Made by a program: the position numbers and the translations under genes
NCBI GenBank assembly: GCA_019359325.1
Contig: JAHHHN010000029.1
Span: forward strand, 1 to 64,000
DNA length: 64,000 nt
Origin: Mojavia pulchra JT2-VF2
GTDB lineage: Bacteria; Cyanobacteriota; Cyanobacteriia; Cyanobacteriales; Nostocaceae
Direction: 5' to 3'
Part shown: in pieces, positions 1 to 10,232 of the stretch
How positions within the stretch are numbered: position 1 is the first letter of the stretch
Layout of the letters: the number at the start of each line of letters is the position of its first letter
The notes under the pieces: generated by a model
Databases searched by the model: none
What the model saw: the letters and a program-made list of their open reading frames with translations, nothing else
Told to the model about the DNA's origin: nothing

Positions 1-784
1 GGCATTGTAACAGTGATAGGATATCGAACATGGGCGAATTGTAGCTTTTGAGTTGTCGTTTGGGAAGACAACAACTCTACTACAAAGCGCCCTCTCTCTT
101 CATACTCTTCTTTTGGCTAAGGTATTGGATATAAGAGGCTATTTATAAAGTAAATCTTTAAACTTGTCACGTCATCGATTTACTGTTTCTTTCATTCATC
201 GCGGGTAGCGATCGCTTCCAGTGAGGCTGCTCTAAAGAAACACTTTTCGTAAAGCTTATGTAGCATGGCTTAGAGAGGATGAAGTATTTTGTGTATCTTG
301 GTCAAATTGAACAAGTTCAAGACCGATAGATTGAGCCTTTTTCCGCAGGTGCGATCGCAGTAACATCCGCGGCTTTATAAATTTTTGTAATAATTTGAGA
401 TTTTCACGAAAAATCTAAGTTTTGAATTGATGTCATAGTACATAGATATGTACAGCTTCTAATGAGGAGAATACTTTTGTAAAGTTTAATGGCGTTATTT
501 AATACGTTTTAGTTAAGGCTGCTGGGTCTATACTTCCAAACCCAATTTAATACTCAAAGATTTGAAAATTTTTCAAAATCTTTTGTATCTCCAAAATACC
601 TCGCTAATAAAAATAATTATCAAATAGAAGACCCGACGCAAAGTCATGCACATGAAGATTTTCATGTTCCGAGTTAATAACCCAATAGAATTTACTGACA
701 CTAATGTAGAAAATTACCAAGTTTTTCATAAACCACATTATGTCTAATTGTTAAATAACAAATAGCTATTAACATAATTTGTGA
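1..784. other. Intergenic region, no gene supported
   Basis: No convincing coding frame on either strand. The stretch is AT-rich with one HIP1 octamer (GCGATCGC) near 210. The last 150 bases are strongly AT-rich and should hold the promoter of the downstream adhesin gene, but no promoter boxes are clear enough to mark. Confidence 0.5.
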
Positions 785-820
785 TTGACTAAGCTCTATT
801 ATTATTCGTGGAGTATTGCA

Positions 821-3739
821 ATGTCTGGTTGCAGGTTAAATAATTGGGGTAGTGTCTTAGGTATTGCAATGTGTGCCAGCATTTATGGTGCAAATTGTGT
901 GAACGCTCAAATTAGCTCGGATAGCACTTTGCCTATTAACTCTAACGTTAATAAACAAGGTGATACCTTTAACATTACTGGAGGAACACAAGTAGGTGAA
1001 AATCTATTTCATAGCTTTAAAGAATTTTCTATTCCTACTGGCGATACTGCTTCATTTAATAATATTATAAATATTCAAAACATTTTTAGCCGAGTGACAG
1101 GTGGATCAATCTCTAGTATTGATGGTTTAATCAAAACAAATGGTGCTGCTAACTTGTTTCTGATTAATCCGAATGGTATTATCTTGGGGCAAAATGCACG
1201 TTTGGAAATAGGTGGATCATTTTTAGCAAGTACAGCGAGTAGTTTGAACTTTAATGATGGTACAAAGTTTAGTGCAACTGTACCTCAAACACAATCACTG
1301 CTGACTGTGAGTGTCCCAATTGGCTTGCAATATGGGGCAAATCCGGGAAAGATTCTTCTGCTAGGAAATGGTCAGGGTATAAGGACAACAAAAGACCTGA
1401 TTGACACCACTTTTGGTCTGCACGTACAGCCCAATCAAACCTTAGCTTTGCTAGGGGGTGATCTTATACTGGAAGGCGGAACGCTGAAAACGGCAGGCGG
1501 TAGGATAGAGTTAGGTAGTGTCGCCAAAGAAGGTTTAGTCAGCCTCAATCCTGTAAGCAAAGGGTTTACCTTTGGTTATAATGGTGTGCAAAACTTTGGA
1601 AACATTCAATTAACACAACAGGCTACAGTTGATGCTAGTGGTGCTGGCGGTGGTGATATACAGATTTGGGGCAGGTATGTCACTCTAAAAAAGGGTTCGC
1701 AGATAGAGGGAAGTACTTTGGGGGCAGAGCCTGGAGGAGCTTTAGTAGTGAACGCTATTGAGTTGGTAGAGCTAATTGGTCACTCAAGCAATGATCGCTT
1801 TGCTAGTCTCTTGACTACTAAAACTTACTCAGGTACAACAGGGACTGCGGGGAACCTGACGATCAACACCCATCAGCTACTCGTGCGGGATGGGGCAACG
1901 GTCAGTGCCAGCACTTTTGGTGCGGGTAAAGGGGGAAATTTAACTGTCAATGCTACTGACTCTGTGCAAGTGATTGGTCGCTCGGCCAATGATCGCTTTG
2001 TCAGCCTCTTATCTGCTCAAGCTAACTTAGCTAACTCAAACATAGTAGGAGATGCGGGGAACCTGACGATCAACACCCGTCAGCTACTCGTGCGGGATGG
2101 GGCAGCGATCAGTGCTAGCACTATTGGTGCGGGTAAAGGGGGAAATTTAACTGTCAATGCTACTGACTCTGTGCAAGTGATTGGTCGCTCGGCCAATGAT
2201 CGCTTTGCCAGCGCCTTGTCTGTGCAAACTGGCTCGGCAACAGGAGATGCGGGGAACCTGACGATCAACACCCGTCAGCTACTCGTGCGGGATGGGGCAG
2301 CGGTCGGTGCCGGCACTTTTGGTGCAGGCAAAGGGGGGAATTTGACTGTCAATGCCACTGACTCTGTGCAAGTGATTGGAGAATCAGTTAATGGTCAGTT
2401 TGGTGGAGCCTTGATTACTTCATCATCTCAATCAAATACAACAGGAGATGCGGGAGACCTGACGATTAACACCCGTCAGTTGCTGGTGCGGGATGGAGCA
2501 CAGGTTAGTGCTAGTACTCGTGGTACGGGTAAAGGAGGAAATTTGGCTGTCAATGCCACTGACTCTGTGCAAGTAATTGGAGAATCAGCCAGTGGTCAGT
2601 TTCCTAGTGGCTTGTTTACTTCATCATCTAGATCAAATGCAACAGGAGATGCGGGAGAACTAACGATTAACACTCGTGAGTTATTTATTAGAGGAGCACA
2701 GGTGAGTGCTGGCACTTCTGGCATTGGTAAGGGGGGAAATTTGACCGTCAATGCCACTGATTCTGTACAAGTGATTGGTCGTTCCGCTAATGGTCACTTT
2801 GTTAGCCTGTTATCTGCTCAAGCTAACTCAAATGCAGTAGGAGATGCGGGAGACTTAACGATAAATACTCGTCAGTTGGTGGTTCAAGATGGAGCTAGAG
2901 TATCTGTAGGAAGCCTAGGAACAGGAAATGGAGGCAATCTGAAAGTAACTGCTCGATCTATTATTTTGGACAACAACGCTACCCTTACCGCTGACACTCG
3001 CAGCACAGACACTAATTCCAATCGAGAGCAGGCAAATGTCTACTTACGTGTGGCAGATTTATTGTTGCTTCGTCGTGGCAGCAATATTACCACTAACGCC
3101 ACTGGAAGTAATGTCATCGGCGGTAATATTGACATCAATACCGATTTCCTTGTTGGTGTAGAAAATAGTGACATCAGTGCAAATTCTACTAATTTTCGTG
3201 GAGGTCGGGTGAAAATCAATGCTATGGGCATATTTGGTGCAAAATTTCGGGATGCTCTTACCCCAGAAAGTGACATTACTGCTACTGGGGCAAGTCCTGA
3301 GTTCAGTGGTTCTGTAGAACTCAACACACCTGGTATTGACCCCAACAGTGGTTTAGTGGAGTTACCCACAATAGCCTTAGACCCTGAAGTAGCCCAAGTC
3401 TGCGATACTCCTGGTTATGCTCAAAGCAGTTTTATCATCACCGGACGCGGTGGTTTACCTTCCAATCCTATGAAAGATGTTGCCACTCCTGATGGAGTAG
3501 AGGTGGGTTGGGTATCACTCAAACCCAGAGGCAATGCCAAAGACGGGCTACGCCTACGCAACAGTTCATCGGTTATTAATCAGCCAATTAGCAATATGCC
3601 AGAACGTATTGTAGAAGCAAGTGGGTGGTCAGTGAATAAGAAGGGAGAAGTGGTACTCACAGCTAATGTATCTACTGCAAAAACTCGTGGTTCATGGCAA
3701 AACGCTATAGCTTGCAATATTCCTCACGCCAACAAGTAG
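821..3739 (+). CDS. Secreted filamentous haemagglutinin-type adhesin (two-partner secretion exoprotein)
   Basis: Large repetitive exoprotein expected to leave the cell by two-partner secretion through a TpsB outer-membrane pore, which is not encoded in this window. The start is placed at the ATG at 821, behind GTGGAG, rather than the TTG at 785; it opens with a signal peptide ending near NCVNAQ. Next comes the conserved TPS (haemagglutination activity) domain, with the NLFLINPNGIILG and GGSFLAST motifs typical of cyanobacterial family members. The middle holds six near-identical repeats (LTINTRQLLVRDG ... GKGGNLTVNATDSVQVIG), a predicted right-handed beta-helix. It converges on the TPR-CHAT gene with about 50 bases between stops. 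In cyanobacteria such exoproteins often sit beside CHAT and DUF928 genes. The ligand is unknown. Confidence 0.88.
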   Translation: MSGCRLNNWGSVLGIAMCASIYGANCVNAQISSDSTLPINSNVNKQGDTFNITGGTQVGENLFHSFKEFSIPTGDTASFNNIINIQNIFSRVTGGSISSIDGLIKTNGAANLFLINPNGIILGQNARLEIGGSFLASTASSLNFNDGTKFSATVPQTQSLLTVSVPIGLQYGANPGKILLLGNGQGIRTTKDLIDTTFGLHVQPNQTLALLGGDLILEGGTLKTAGGRIELGSVAKEGLVSLNPVSKGFTFGYNGVQNFGNIQLTQQATVDASGAGGGDIQIWGRYVTLKKGSQIEGSTLGAEPGGALVVNAIELVELIGHSSNDRFASLLTTKTYSGTTGTAGNLTINTHQLLVRDGATVSASTFGAGKGGNLTVNATDSVQVIGRSANDRFVSLLSAQANLANSNIVGDAGNLTINTRQLLVRDGAAISASTIGAGKGGNLTVNATDSVQVIGRSANDRFASALSVQTGSATGDAGNLTINTRQLLVRDGAAVGAGTFGAGKGGNLTVNATDSVQVIGESVNGQFGGALITSSSQSNTTGDAGDLTINTRQLLVRDGAQVSASTRGTGKGGNLAVNATDSVQVIGESASGQFPSGLFTSSSRSNATGDAGELTINTRELFIRGAQVSAGTSGIGKGGNLTVNATDSVQVIGRSANGHFVSLLSAQANSNAVGDAGDLTINTRQLVVQDGARVSVGSLGTGNGGNLKVTARSIILDNNATLTADTRSTDTNSNREQANVYLRVADLLLLRRGSNITTNATGSNVIGGNIDINTDFLVGVENSDISANSTNFRGGRVKINAMGIFGAKFRDALTPESDITATGASPEFSGSVELNTPGIDPNSGLVELPTIALDPEVAQVCDTPGYAQSSFIITGRGGLPSNPMKDVATPDGVEVGWVSLKPRGNAKDGLRLRNSSSVINQPISNMPERIVEASGWSVNKKGEVVLTANVSTAKTRGSWQNAIACNIPHANK
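1844..2940 (+). repeat. Tandem coding repeats of the adhesin beta-helix
   Basis: Six direct repeats of about 165-190 bases, several nearly identical at DNA level over 80 or more bases (for example the GGGAACCTGACGATCAACAC blocks near 1850, 2056 and 2250). Period variation lies in the short Ser/Asn/Ala-rich loops between repeats. The similarity suggests recent amplification or gene conversion, which could change repeat number between strains. Confidence 0.85.
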
Positions 3740-3791
3740 AAACCAGCTTGAATATTAAGCAATATCGTAAAAATTCGTGTAAATAACTTTA

Positions 3792-6503
3792 CTAAAGCCA
3801 ATTGCCTACCAATATATAAGGTGCCCAAAAATAAGGGCTTTTTTCTTTAGTAAACACAGCTAGTTGAGCACGCTGGAGCGCAGTAGCTTTATTCGTTCCA
3901 GCCTTTAACTCATGATAAAATTCACTCATAAGTTGAGCAGTAATTTGGTCATCCACTGACCACAAGCTTGCTAATGTACTACGTGCGCCTGCTCGCACAG
4001 CTATCCCAGCTAATCCCAAAGCAGCTCGCTTATCACCTTGAGCCGTTTTGCAAGCACTCAAAACAAGTAGCTCTATATCCTTAGACCTATTGCGATCGCT
4101 AACTCGAAGTAAAGTGTCAAATTGCTTAACTTTTAATAGTTTATCCCAAGTGAGAATAAAGGTTCTTTCTGGATCAGAGCTAAATTCTCCATGAGTTGCG
4201 AAGTGAACCACAGAAAAAGGAGATGTTTGTAGTTGCTTTCGTAAATTACTGTCGATAAACTTTTGATTTAATAGTTCTTGATTTTGAGGTATTTCCACCT
4301 GGATTTGTTTTAATTCACGTTCTACATTTTTCAGCGCTGAGAATTTTCGACCTTCTATAGAGCGTGCTTCTCCTACTCCGGCAGTTAAAGCATTTAAGGG
4401 CACCTTTTGCAGTGGTTTGGGGTCGAGAAGTTGTAAACTCGGAGCTAGAGCGATCGCATATTTCTCTATGAGATATTTCTTGTGCTGGGAATCATAGAGA
4501 ACTCCCATTGGAATATTACGTAATTCGCCGTCTAACACAAAAACTAATGTAGTAATGTCACTATTAGACAATTCTGCTTGTGCTGGTTGGACTAGCCAAT
4601 CATATATCTTTTGTGACTGTTGTTTAACTTGAGAAGTCGCGGCGACATCCGGTAAAGATTGCCGTAGTAGAGCTACGGTAGTTTCCAAAGTCTGTTGGGA
4701 TACATTGCTTGTGTAGTGATGCAATTGTTGATTTGGCAAGGTTAAAATAACCTCTAAGCGGTCTGGCAAAATAATTGAGTAAATAACTGCTGCTTTTTTG
4801 TCTTGAGTAACCACTTTGTCAATCTCTACAATTGGTTCTAAACAAGGTGAACGAAAGAAGTTGTTCAGTTCTGCTAGCTGAAGCGATTCCACTACCTGAC
4901 GAGCTTGTTTGAGTTTGTATTGATTACTCTGTTGTGTGCCTCCTTGTGTGTTTTCTGCTCGTAACTGCAATTCAACTAACTCCCGATACACTGGTTCCAC
5001 ACTTTCACGAAAAGAGAACTGAACGTCTGGGCTAGCGGCAACTAAATCGCCGCGCAAAGATTCGAGAGTTTTGTAAGCTGTATCATACGCAGAGATTGCA
5101 CCTTTTATATCTCCTTTTTGCTTGAGTAGACGTCCCTGCTGCCATTGCCATTGATAAGTAATATCTGACGCATCAATACTTAGGGCTATAAATAAAGCTT
5201 TTTGGGTTAAAGCTAAAGCATCAGATAACTGTTTACTATCTTCATACAGTCCGCCAAGAAATCCAAGGGCATAAGATTCGGCTCGCTGGTCTTTCAAGTT
5301 CTGAGCTTGCTGCACAGCGGTAGATAGTAGTTGAGCAATATCTAAGTTTGAAATACCACTTGTAGTTGTTTTGTGTGTAAAATTTTTTAAAATTGATGCC
5401 AACTGAATCCGAGCATATACTGAATTCCGGCTAGGAACTAATTTGTTAATTTCAGGTAAGATTTGGGAAGACAAGGTTAATGCTTGTTTTAACGTATTAG
5501 TGTCTGGCTTGTTGTTAAAAATTTCTAGAAATAGACTTAGCTGATTTAGCTGTGTGAGCAGGCGCGTAGTAACTGGTGCAACTGTAGCTGCCTCCTGATA
5601 AAATGCCAAAGCAGCTTGAAAATGTTGTTCAGCAAGTTTTATATGGCCTATGCTTTGTTGGCTTTTTCCTTGAGCTAAGGCTGTGTTACCTAAACTAAGC
5701 AACGCATCACCTATAGCTCTTGAAGATTGTACTTGCTTTGCTACAGCTAAACTTTGTTCTAGAACAGTTCTAGATGTATCTAAATCACCAACACCCCGTA
5801 GAACATTTCCAAGGCCTTGAAGTCCAGCTCCTTTAATTGATAATTCTGGAACCTGAGTAAGGGTTTGCTGAAGGTCAGTTAAGGTCTTTTGTGCTTGACG
5901 GTAAAGCCCTAAGGCTTGCATAGCTTGAGCAGAATTAATTCGGTTACGAATTAACATTTCTTGCTCGTTTATTTGCTGATAAATGCCAGCGGCTTTTTGC
6001 CAACTAGACAAGGCAGCTTCAGTTTGACCTTGTGTTAATTGTAACCGCCCCTGTACATCCAAAGCTTGTGCTAGAATTGCCAGACCGTCTTTTGAAGAAT
6101 TTAAAGCTTGTAGCAAATTTAGGCTTTGAATAATTGCTGTTTGTGCTTGCGTTGTCTTGCCAAGCTGCTGATAAGTCAGGGAAAGATTGCTCAACACCAG
6201 AGCTTGGTTCAATTTATCTCCAGTATTTTCAAAGTCAATAGCAGCCTGTTCTAAGACCTTGAGCGCTTCAGTAAATTGTCCTGCTTCATAGTAAGCTTTA
6301 CCTCGCTCTACTAAGCTTTCAGTTTGAGTAACTAATTTTTGAATTTCGGCTTGTGGCTGTTTTAGGTTGGTGTAAGTAAGGCTTGCTAAAACAGGTGGAC
6401 TAAAAATACATAGTAAGGATGTTACTAGCGCTAAGGAAGAGAAGAACAAAAGTCTCGAAAAAGATTGTAACAGACGGAATAAGATACGCTGTTTTCTTGC
6501 CAT
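3792..6503 (-). CDS. TPR-repeat CHAT-domain protease-like protein
   Basis: A 903-residue protein. An N-terminal hydrophobic segment (about residues 15-40, signal peptide or anchor) is followed by an array of TPR repeats over roughly residues 55-500 and a C-terminal CHAT domain (about 620-903). CHAT domains are caspase-like cysteine proteases. The expected catalytic His is in VHFATHGEF and the Cys in LLVLSACKTAQGD. The end (AGARSTLASLWSVDD ... FWAPYILVGNWL) is the classic CHAT C-terminus. The start codon lies 2 bases after the stop of the DUF928 gene, so the two are co-transcribed. The TPR region probably recruits a protein partner. The substrate is unknown; the neighbouring adhesin is a candidate only by context. 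Confidence 0.9.
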   Translation of the reverse strand: MARKQRILFRLLQSFSRLLFFSSLALVTSLLCIFSPPVLASLTYTNLKQPQAEIQKLVTQTESLVERGKAYYEAGQFTEALKVLEQAAIDFENTGDKLNQALVLSNLSLTYQQLGKTTQAQTAIIQSLNLLQALNSSKDGLAILAQALDVQGRLQLTQGQTEAALSSWQKAAGIYQQINEQEMLIRNRINSAQAMQALGLYRQAQKTLTDLQQTLTQVPELSIKGAGLQGLGNVLRGVGDLDTSRTVLEQSLAVAKQVQSSRAIGDALLSLGNTALAQGKSQQSIGHIKLAEQHFQAALAFYQEAATVAPVTTRLLTQLNQLSLFLEIFNNKPDTNTLKQALTLSSQILPEINKLVPSRNSVYARIQLASILKNFTHKTTTSGISNLDIAQLLSTAVQQAQNLKDQRAESYALGFLGGLYEDSKQLSDALALTQKALFIALSIDASDITYQWQWQQGRLLKQKGDIKGAISAYDTAYKTLESLRGDLVAASPDVQFSFRESVEPVYRELVELQLRAENTQGGTQQSNQYKLKQARQVVESLQLAELNNFFRSPCLEPIVEIDKVVTQDKKAAVIYSIILPDRLEVILTLPNQQLHHYTSNVSQQTLETTVALLRQSLPDVAATSQVKQQSQKIYDWLVQPAQAELSNSDITTLVFVLDGELRNIPMGVLYDSQHKKYLIEKYAIALAPSLQLLDPKPLQKVPLNALTAGVGEARSIEGRKFSALKNVERELKQIQVEIPQNQELLNQKFIDSNLRKQLQTSPFSVVHFATHGEFSSDPERTFILTWDKLLKVKQFDTLLRVSDRNRSKDIELLVLSACKTAQGDKRAALGLAGIAVRAGARSTLASLWSVDDQITAQLMSEFYHELKAGTNKATALQRAQLAVFTKEKSPYFWAPYILVGNWL

Positions 6504-6505
6504 AT

Positions 6506-7324
6506 TTATTCCAAAGATGAATTTGATTGAGCAACGCCTTTTTGTGGGTTATGAAGTTCTACAATCGATGCTGTTGCAATTTCTGGTAATCCCATCTTTT
6601 TTAATAGAAGTGTCCAATCCTGTATGAAGATAAGTGAATTTGGATTAGTACGACGAAGATTAGCTAAATTAGTAATAGCGTCTTGCCAAAGCTGGTTGAC
6701 AACATAGGTAGTGTATTCACCTGACTGTGATATTCTCAATTGATTTTGTAAGTCTTGACTTAAGGGCACACGTTGTACCCACGCTTTCACATAAAAATAA
6801 TCTAAGCTATTTTGAGGATTGCCGCAGAAAACTTTAAAATACCATTGATAATTCTTATTGGTTTTTAAAGCATATTGTGGATTTTGCGGCAAGGTAATGC
6901 CGACAACACCAGCCTTATCTGGTAATGATAAAGATGTCCGATAGATGTTGTCGTCATTTTCATCTTGAAGTAGAAACTCACCTAAGCGAGCGTTTATAGG
7001 TAATTCAGGTACATAAACCCAAAAAGTCGGATATTCAGAAATTGTGTAAGTCAAAAACGATGTTGACTCCTCTGCAATTTCCTTACCAGGCACTAGGGCA
7101 ATAACAGGCGCATTCAATGGTAAGCAACCATCACGGCTTGTTCCTCCTTTACGGCGACCAGTAGGCGCACCGTTATCTGGAAACTTTGGACGGGGAGAGT
7201 GGCTTGGGTTAGGGGCTTGCGCTCTGTTAGCTGATTCGGGAGACTGTGCCCAAACTAGCGAAGAGTAACTTGTCAGACTAACGAGTAATAGCGGGATAAT
7301 GCCAGCAAGTTTCATCGGAGACAT
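6506..7324 (-). CDS. DUF928 family secreted protein
   Basis: A 272-residue protein with a signal peptide (KLAGIIPLLLVSLTSYSSLVWAQ; the ATG four codons in is an alternative start). A low-complexity Pro-rich stretch precedes a DUF928 domain with its usual features: a GGTSRDGCL motif, then LVPGKE, FWVYVPELP, DENDDNIYRTSLSLP and WYFKVFC. The family is nearly restricted to cyanobacteria and has no known biochemical function. It is commonly found next to CHAT-TPR genes, as here, where it directly precedes one. The predicted location is the periplasm or outside, while CHAT proteins are usually cytosolic; the anchor in the downstream CHAT protein may bring both to the same side of the membrane. Confidence 0.85.
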   Translation of the reverse strand: MSPMKLAGIIPLLLVSLTSYSSLVWAQSPESANRAQAPNPSHSPRPKFPDNGAPTGRRKGGTSRDGCLPLNAPVIALVPGKEIAEESTSFLTYTISEYPTFWVYVPELPINARLGEFLLQDENDDNIYRTSLSLPDKAGVVGITLPQNPQYALKTNKNYQWYFKVFCGNPQNSLDYFYVKAWVQRVPLSQDLQNQLRISQSGEYTTYVVNQLWQDAITNLANLRRTNPNSLIFIQDWTLLLKKMGLPEIATASIVELHNPQKGVAQSNSSLE

Positions 7325-7547
7325 GTCACTTTTGCGAAAGGAATCTAATGGAGAATGGATGAATTATCTTTAGCCTTGCAATGACAATGAATTTAGAACA
7401 AACTGAAGCTTTATGAGCAAATGTGAAAGAAATTGCCGTATTTTTGTATTTCGTAGTAAGTTAGTAATTTTAATAGCTATAAAATCGGATAAAACTACGA
7501 TATATAAAATTAGCAAAAATGCGTCATATGAAATTACATACAAAGAT

Positions 7548-7601
7548 GTCATTCTGAGCGAAGCAAAAAACTTTAAAAGTATTTGTTTCGCTCAGAATGA
7601 C
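7548..7601. repeat. Short palindromic repeat (15-bp arms)
   Basis: Perfect inverted repeat: GTCATTCTGAGCGAA at 7548-7562 pairs with TTCGCTCAGAATGAC at 7587-7601 around an AT-rich 24-base centre. This GTCATT..GAGCGAA type of palindrome is a common dispersed repeat in cyanobacterial genomes. It lies upstream of the DUF928 gene. Confidence 0.75.
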
Positions 7602-7719
7602 AAAATATATGTTTGACTGGAAATTGGCATAATCTTTTGTACTATTATTAACATCATAACCACTGCATAAGGACATGACGAATTTAATAGATAAAAAGTT
7701 GCCTAAGGGTTAAGCAAAA

Positions 7720-7814
7720 ATAAGTTGGTCAGGCTTTATTATTCAAGTGGTGATTATCACCCAAGCGCGAGGGCTGCGACGACCGGAGGTCGTCGCAAAG
7801 CCTGACCAACTTAT
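7720..7814. repeat. Nested inverted-repeat element (18-bp outer arms, inner hairpin)
   Basis: Outer arms ATAAGTTGGTCAGGCTTT (7720-7737) and its exact complement (7797-7814) enclose a second perfect hairpin, GCGACGACC / GGTCGTCGC (7776-7796). The 95-base unit starts 13 bases downstream of the stop codon of the CHASE2-CHAT gene. It may serve as that gene's 3' structure or be a MITE-like repeat. The rest of 7325-7827 holds nothing else that I can support. Confidence 0.75.
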
Positions 7815-7827
7815 GAGCGCGGAGATG

Positions 7828-10206
7828 CTAAGAAAGTTGGCGATTCTGAATACCTTTAGATACAACGACTGCTTGAGTAGCCACCAACGCTAATGCTGCG
7901 GGAATCAATGGTATCCAGCCTGCTTGTGTAAAAATGCCATAACAAACCCCAAACAGTGCCAATAGCATTATTACTCCAGCAAGTCCAAGATATAGCGGTT
8001 GCCGAATAAACCATGCTAGAGTTCCTCCCATTAATGACCAACCCCATATCCATAGCGCTTCAACCCAGGTGGGCCACCACCAAAGTAGAGGTCTACGATC
8101 CAGAACAGCACTGATAATTTGGCTGATCATGTGCGCCTGCACGAACACCCCTGGTATTTGCTTTTGATTAGTTAGCGCTTTCGCACTGTAGGGAGTTTTC
8201 CAATAGTCAGTAGTACTAGGGGCTGTAACACCAATAAGAATAATACGATCCTGAAATAACTTTATTAATTCAGGGTTTATCTGGTCGTTAAGGACATCTC
8301 TAAGAGGTACTTGTTGAGCAATATTTTGCAAAGACCGAAGCGAACGATAATTGAGCAGGATTTGGTAACCTTTTGCATCTACTCCTTGATAACCGCTGCT
8401 ATAAGCTTTTAATTGCTTAAATATAGCAGTGCCAATCTGCAAGTTACCTTCTGAGGTAAAATCTGACTTGATACCTTTTGCTTCTAAATAATGAAGTGCA
8501 AGCTGGAGACTAAAAGCATATTCCGCAGCACAGTCAGATGTCACAGGAGGAGTCAAATGTAAAAGCTGTCGGCGAGCAATGTCATTATCGTCTGCTACAA
8601 AATCACTAAAGCTGAGACGTTGTTTGGGAACTTCCGGAGGGGGAGGAGTGCCATCCGGGGCACCATCTTCAGCAGCAGAAACTTTGCATACTGCATAAAG
8701 ACGCTTATCTGTATGTAAACGAGTTGCTAAATCTGCATAGTTGGGATCTACAGAAAAATCACGATAGATATCTAATCCAATAGCTCTTGGTTGGTACCGC
8801 TCCAGTTTTTTCAATAGTTGTGCAAGTGCTTGGTCTGACAGAGACCATCGCATATTCATCTTCATTCGGTTTTGATACTGGATATCTGCTTCATCAACAG
8901 TAACTATCAAAAAACGTGAATCTGATTGTTCTTCTGGGCGCAGCCCCATGAGGTAGTCAAAAGCCCTTAATTCTGATGCCTGCAATAGACCAAGCGCTCT
9001 GGTTCCCATGAATAAACTGGTAATAATCAAACTTGACAACAGCACTACCTGAACGCTACGCCATTCAAACTGGCGTTGAGTTCTGTAATTTTTTGGTGGC
9101 AGTCCTTCTGTTTTTAATTCCGGCGAGAGCAGTTGGTTCCAAGTTGGTGGCACTACTGCTGGATTTTGGCAGAGTACGGGTAACCAAGTAGCACAAGGAT
9201 ATTCATCCTCAATGCCATGCAACCTTTCCCTTGATTCTCGGACTGCTAAGTAAAGAGATTCTCCTGTTGAAAATTTCTTGAGAAAATTCTTTAAGAATTC
9301 TTGGGCTACCAAATCTTGCACTGGCTCGCGCATAACAATAATTTGTGGGATGTGCAAATCTTCTAATTGATGCGCTAATCCCAAGCCATCACAAGAATTG
9401 AAAATAGCTAACTGCAATCCTCTGCCAATAGCTTTCTTGAGGGCGTATCTCAACTCCTCAATTGTTAAGCAATCGGTTTCATTAATGTAGATTTTACCAC
9501 TTCTACCATCGTCTTGACTGGAGCTATGACCAGCAAAAAATAAGATATCCCAGTCCTGTTCCCATAGTTGCTGATTCAACTGGCAACGTTGTGGCTCTAC
9601 CAGAAAAGTTATTTTTGCATTTGGTAGTTTTTCTAGAATTTCTCGATCTTTCTCGACAAAAATCCCTTCACTATTTCCTAAAATAGCTAAGATTTTTACT
9701 TTCTCTTTAACAGCGGCTGTCTTTGGCTTTGGCAAGTTTTCGTACTCTGGAGCGCTCAATGCGGCTTCGGCTTGAGAATAATCCTCAAAGAAATCCCATA
9801 GCTGCCAGGGGAGCCGTCGTAACCAAATATCGTCAGTTTTAAACAGTACCCGTACCGTATCATCAGATTTTAGTTGTTTAAGTAATTTCTCCTTAACTGG
9901 ACGAAATGACTGGCAGTTGAGCCAGCTATTCATTTGTTCGCTTAAATTCTCACCTAATTGGCGGCAGTCGTTAATTTGCTCGGTACGAGAACCCCCAATA
10001 CTAATACTTATAGGCGTAATGCGAAAATTTTCCAAGCTGCGGTAGGTTGTTTGCCACTCGTCGTAGTGTGTAATTATTTCTGGTTTTGGCGGCAGGTAGC
10101 CTCGAATTTCTGTGGTCGCACGATCTGCTTCTGCCCCAATCTCCAGCGTGACTTTTACACCCTCGCTTAAGTTACCATCTAGCTTTAAGACAACCAACTT
10201 TTGCAT
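7828..10206 (-). CDS. CHAT-CHASE2 transmembrane protease-like sensor
   Basis: About 792 residues. The N-terminal half is a CHAT domain with the catalytic His in FFAGHSSSQDD and Cys in AIFNSCDGL. A transmembrane segment follows (VVLLSSLIITSLFM, about residues 385-405). A CHASE2 extracytoplasmic sensor domain then starts at about 410 (RAFDYLMGLRPEEQSDSRFLIVTVDE, and the FQDRIILIGVTAPSTTDYWKTPY block). Three C-terminal transmembrane helices end the protein. CHASE2 domains sense unknown external signals; here the output is a putative caspase-like protease rather than a kinase. The start is the ATG at 10206, since the upstream TTG has no clear ribosome site. It lies 27 bases behind the DUF1822 gene, in one operon with it and the sigma-like gene. 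Confidence 0.88.
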   Translation of the reverse strand: MQKLVVLKLDGNLSEGVKVTLEIGAEADRATTEIRGYLPPKPEIITHYDEWQTTYRSLENFRITPISISIGGSRTEQINDCRQLGENLSEQMNSWLNCQSFRPVKEKLLKQLKSDDTVRVLFKTDDIWLRRLPWQLWDFFEDYSQAEAALSAPEYENLPKPKTAAVKEKVKILAILGNSEGIFVEKDREILEKLPNAKITFLVEPQRCQLNQQLWEQDWDILFFAGHSSSQDDGRSGKIYINETDCLTIEELRYALKKAIGRGLQLAIFNSCDGLGLAHQLEDLHIPQIIVMREPVQDLVAQEFLKNFLKKFSTGESLYLAVRESRERLHGIEDEYPCATWLPVLCQNPAVVPPTWNQLLSPELKTEGLPPKNYRTQRQFEWRSVQVVLLSSLIITSLFMGTRALGLLQASELRAFDYLMGLRPEEQSDSRFLIVTVDEADIQYQNRMKMNMRWSLSDQALAQLLKKLERYQPRAIGLDIYRDFSVDPNYADLATRLHTDKRLYAVCKVSAAEDGAPDGTPPPPEVPKQRLSFSDFVADDNDIARRQLLHLTPPVTSDCAAEYAFSLQLALHYLEAKGIKSDFTSEGNLQIGTAIFKQLKAYSSGYQGVDAKGYQILLNYRSLRSLQNIAQQVPLRDVLNDQINPELIKLFQDRIILIGVTAPSTTDYWKTPYSAKALTNQKQIPGVFVQAHMISQIISAVLDRRPLLWWWPTWVEALWIWGWSLMGGTLAWFIRQPLYLGLAGVIMLLALFGVCYGIFTQAGWIPLIPAALALVATQAVVVSKGIQNRQLS

Positions 10207-10232
10207 GGTCAGCAACCAATGAATTCATCTAC

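Noticed and set aside
1844-2940. CRISPR-like direct repeats
   Set aside because: The repeats are long, in frame, and code for beta-helix units of the adhesin; the same applies to the lectin repeats at 38208-39548.
7413-7616. Small frames on both strands in the gap 7370-7616
   Set aside because: They overlap each other and a perfect palindromic repeat; no ribosome site, no family.
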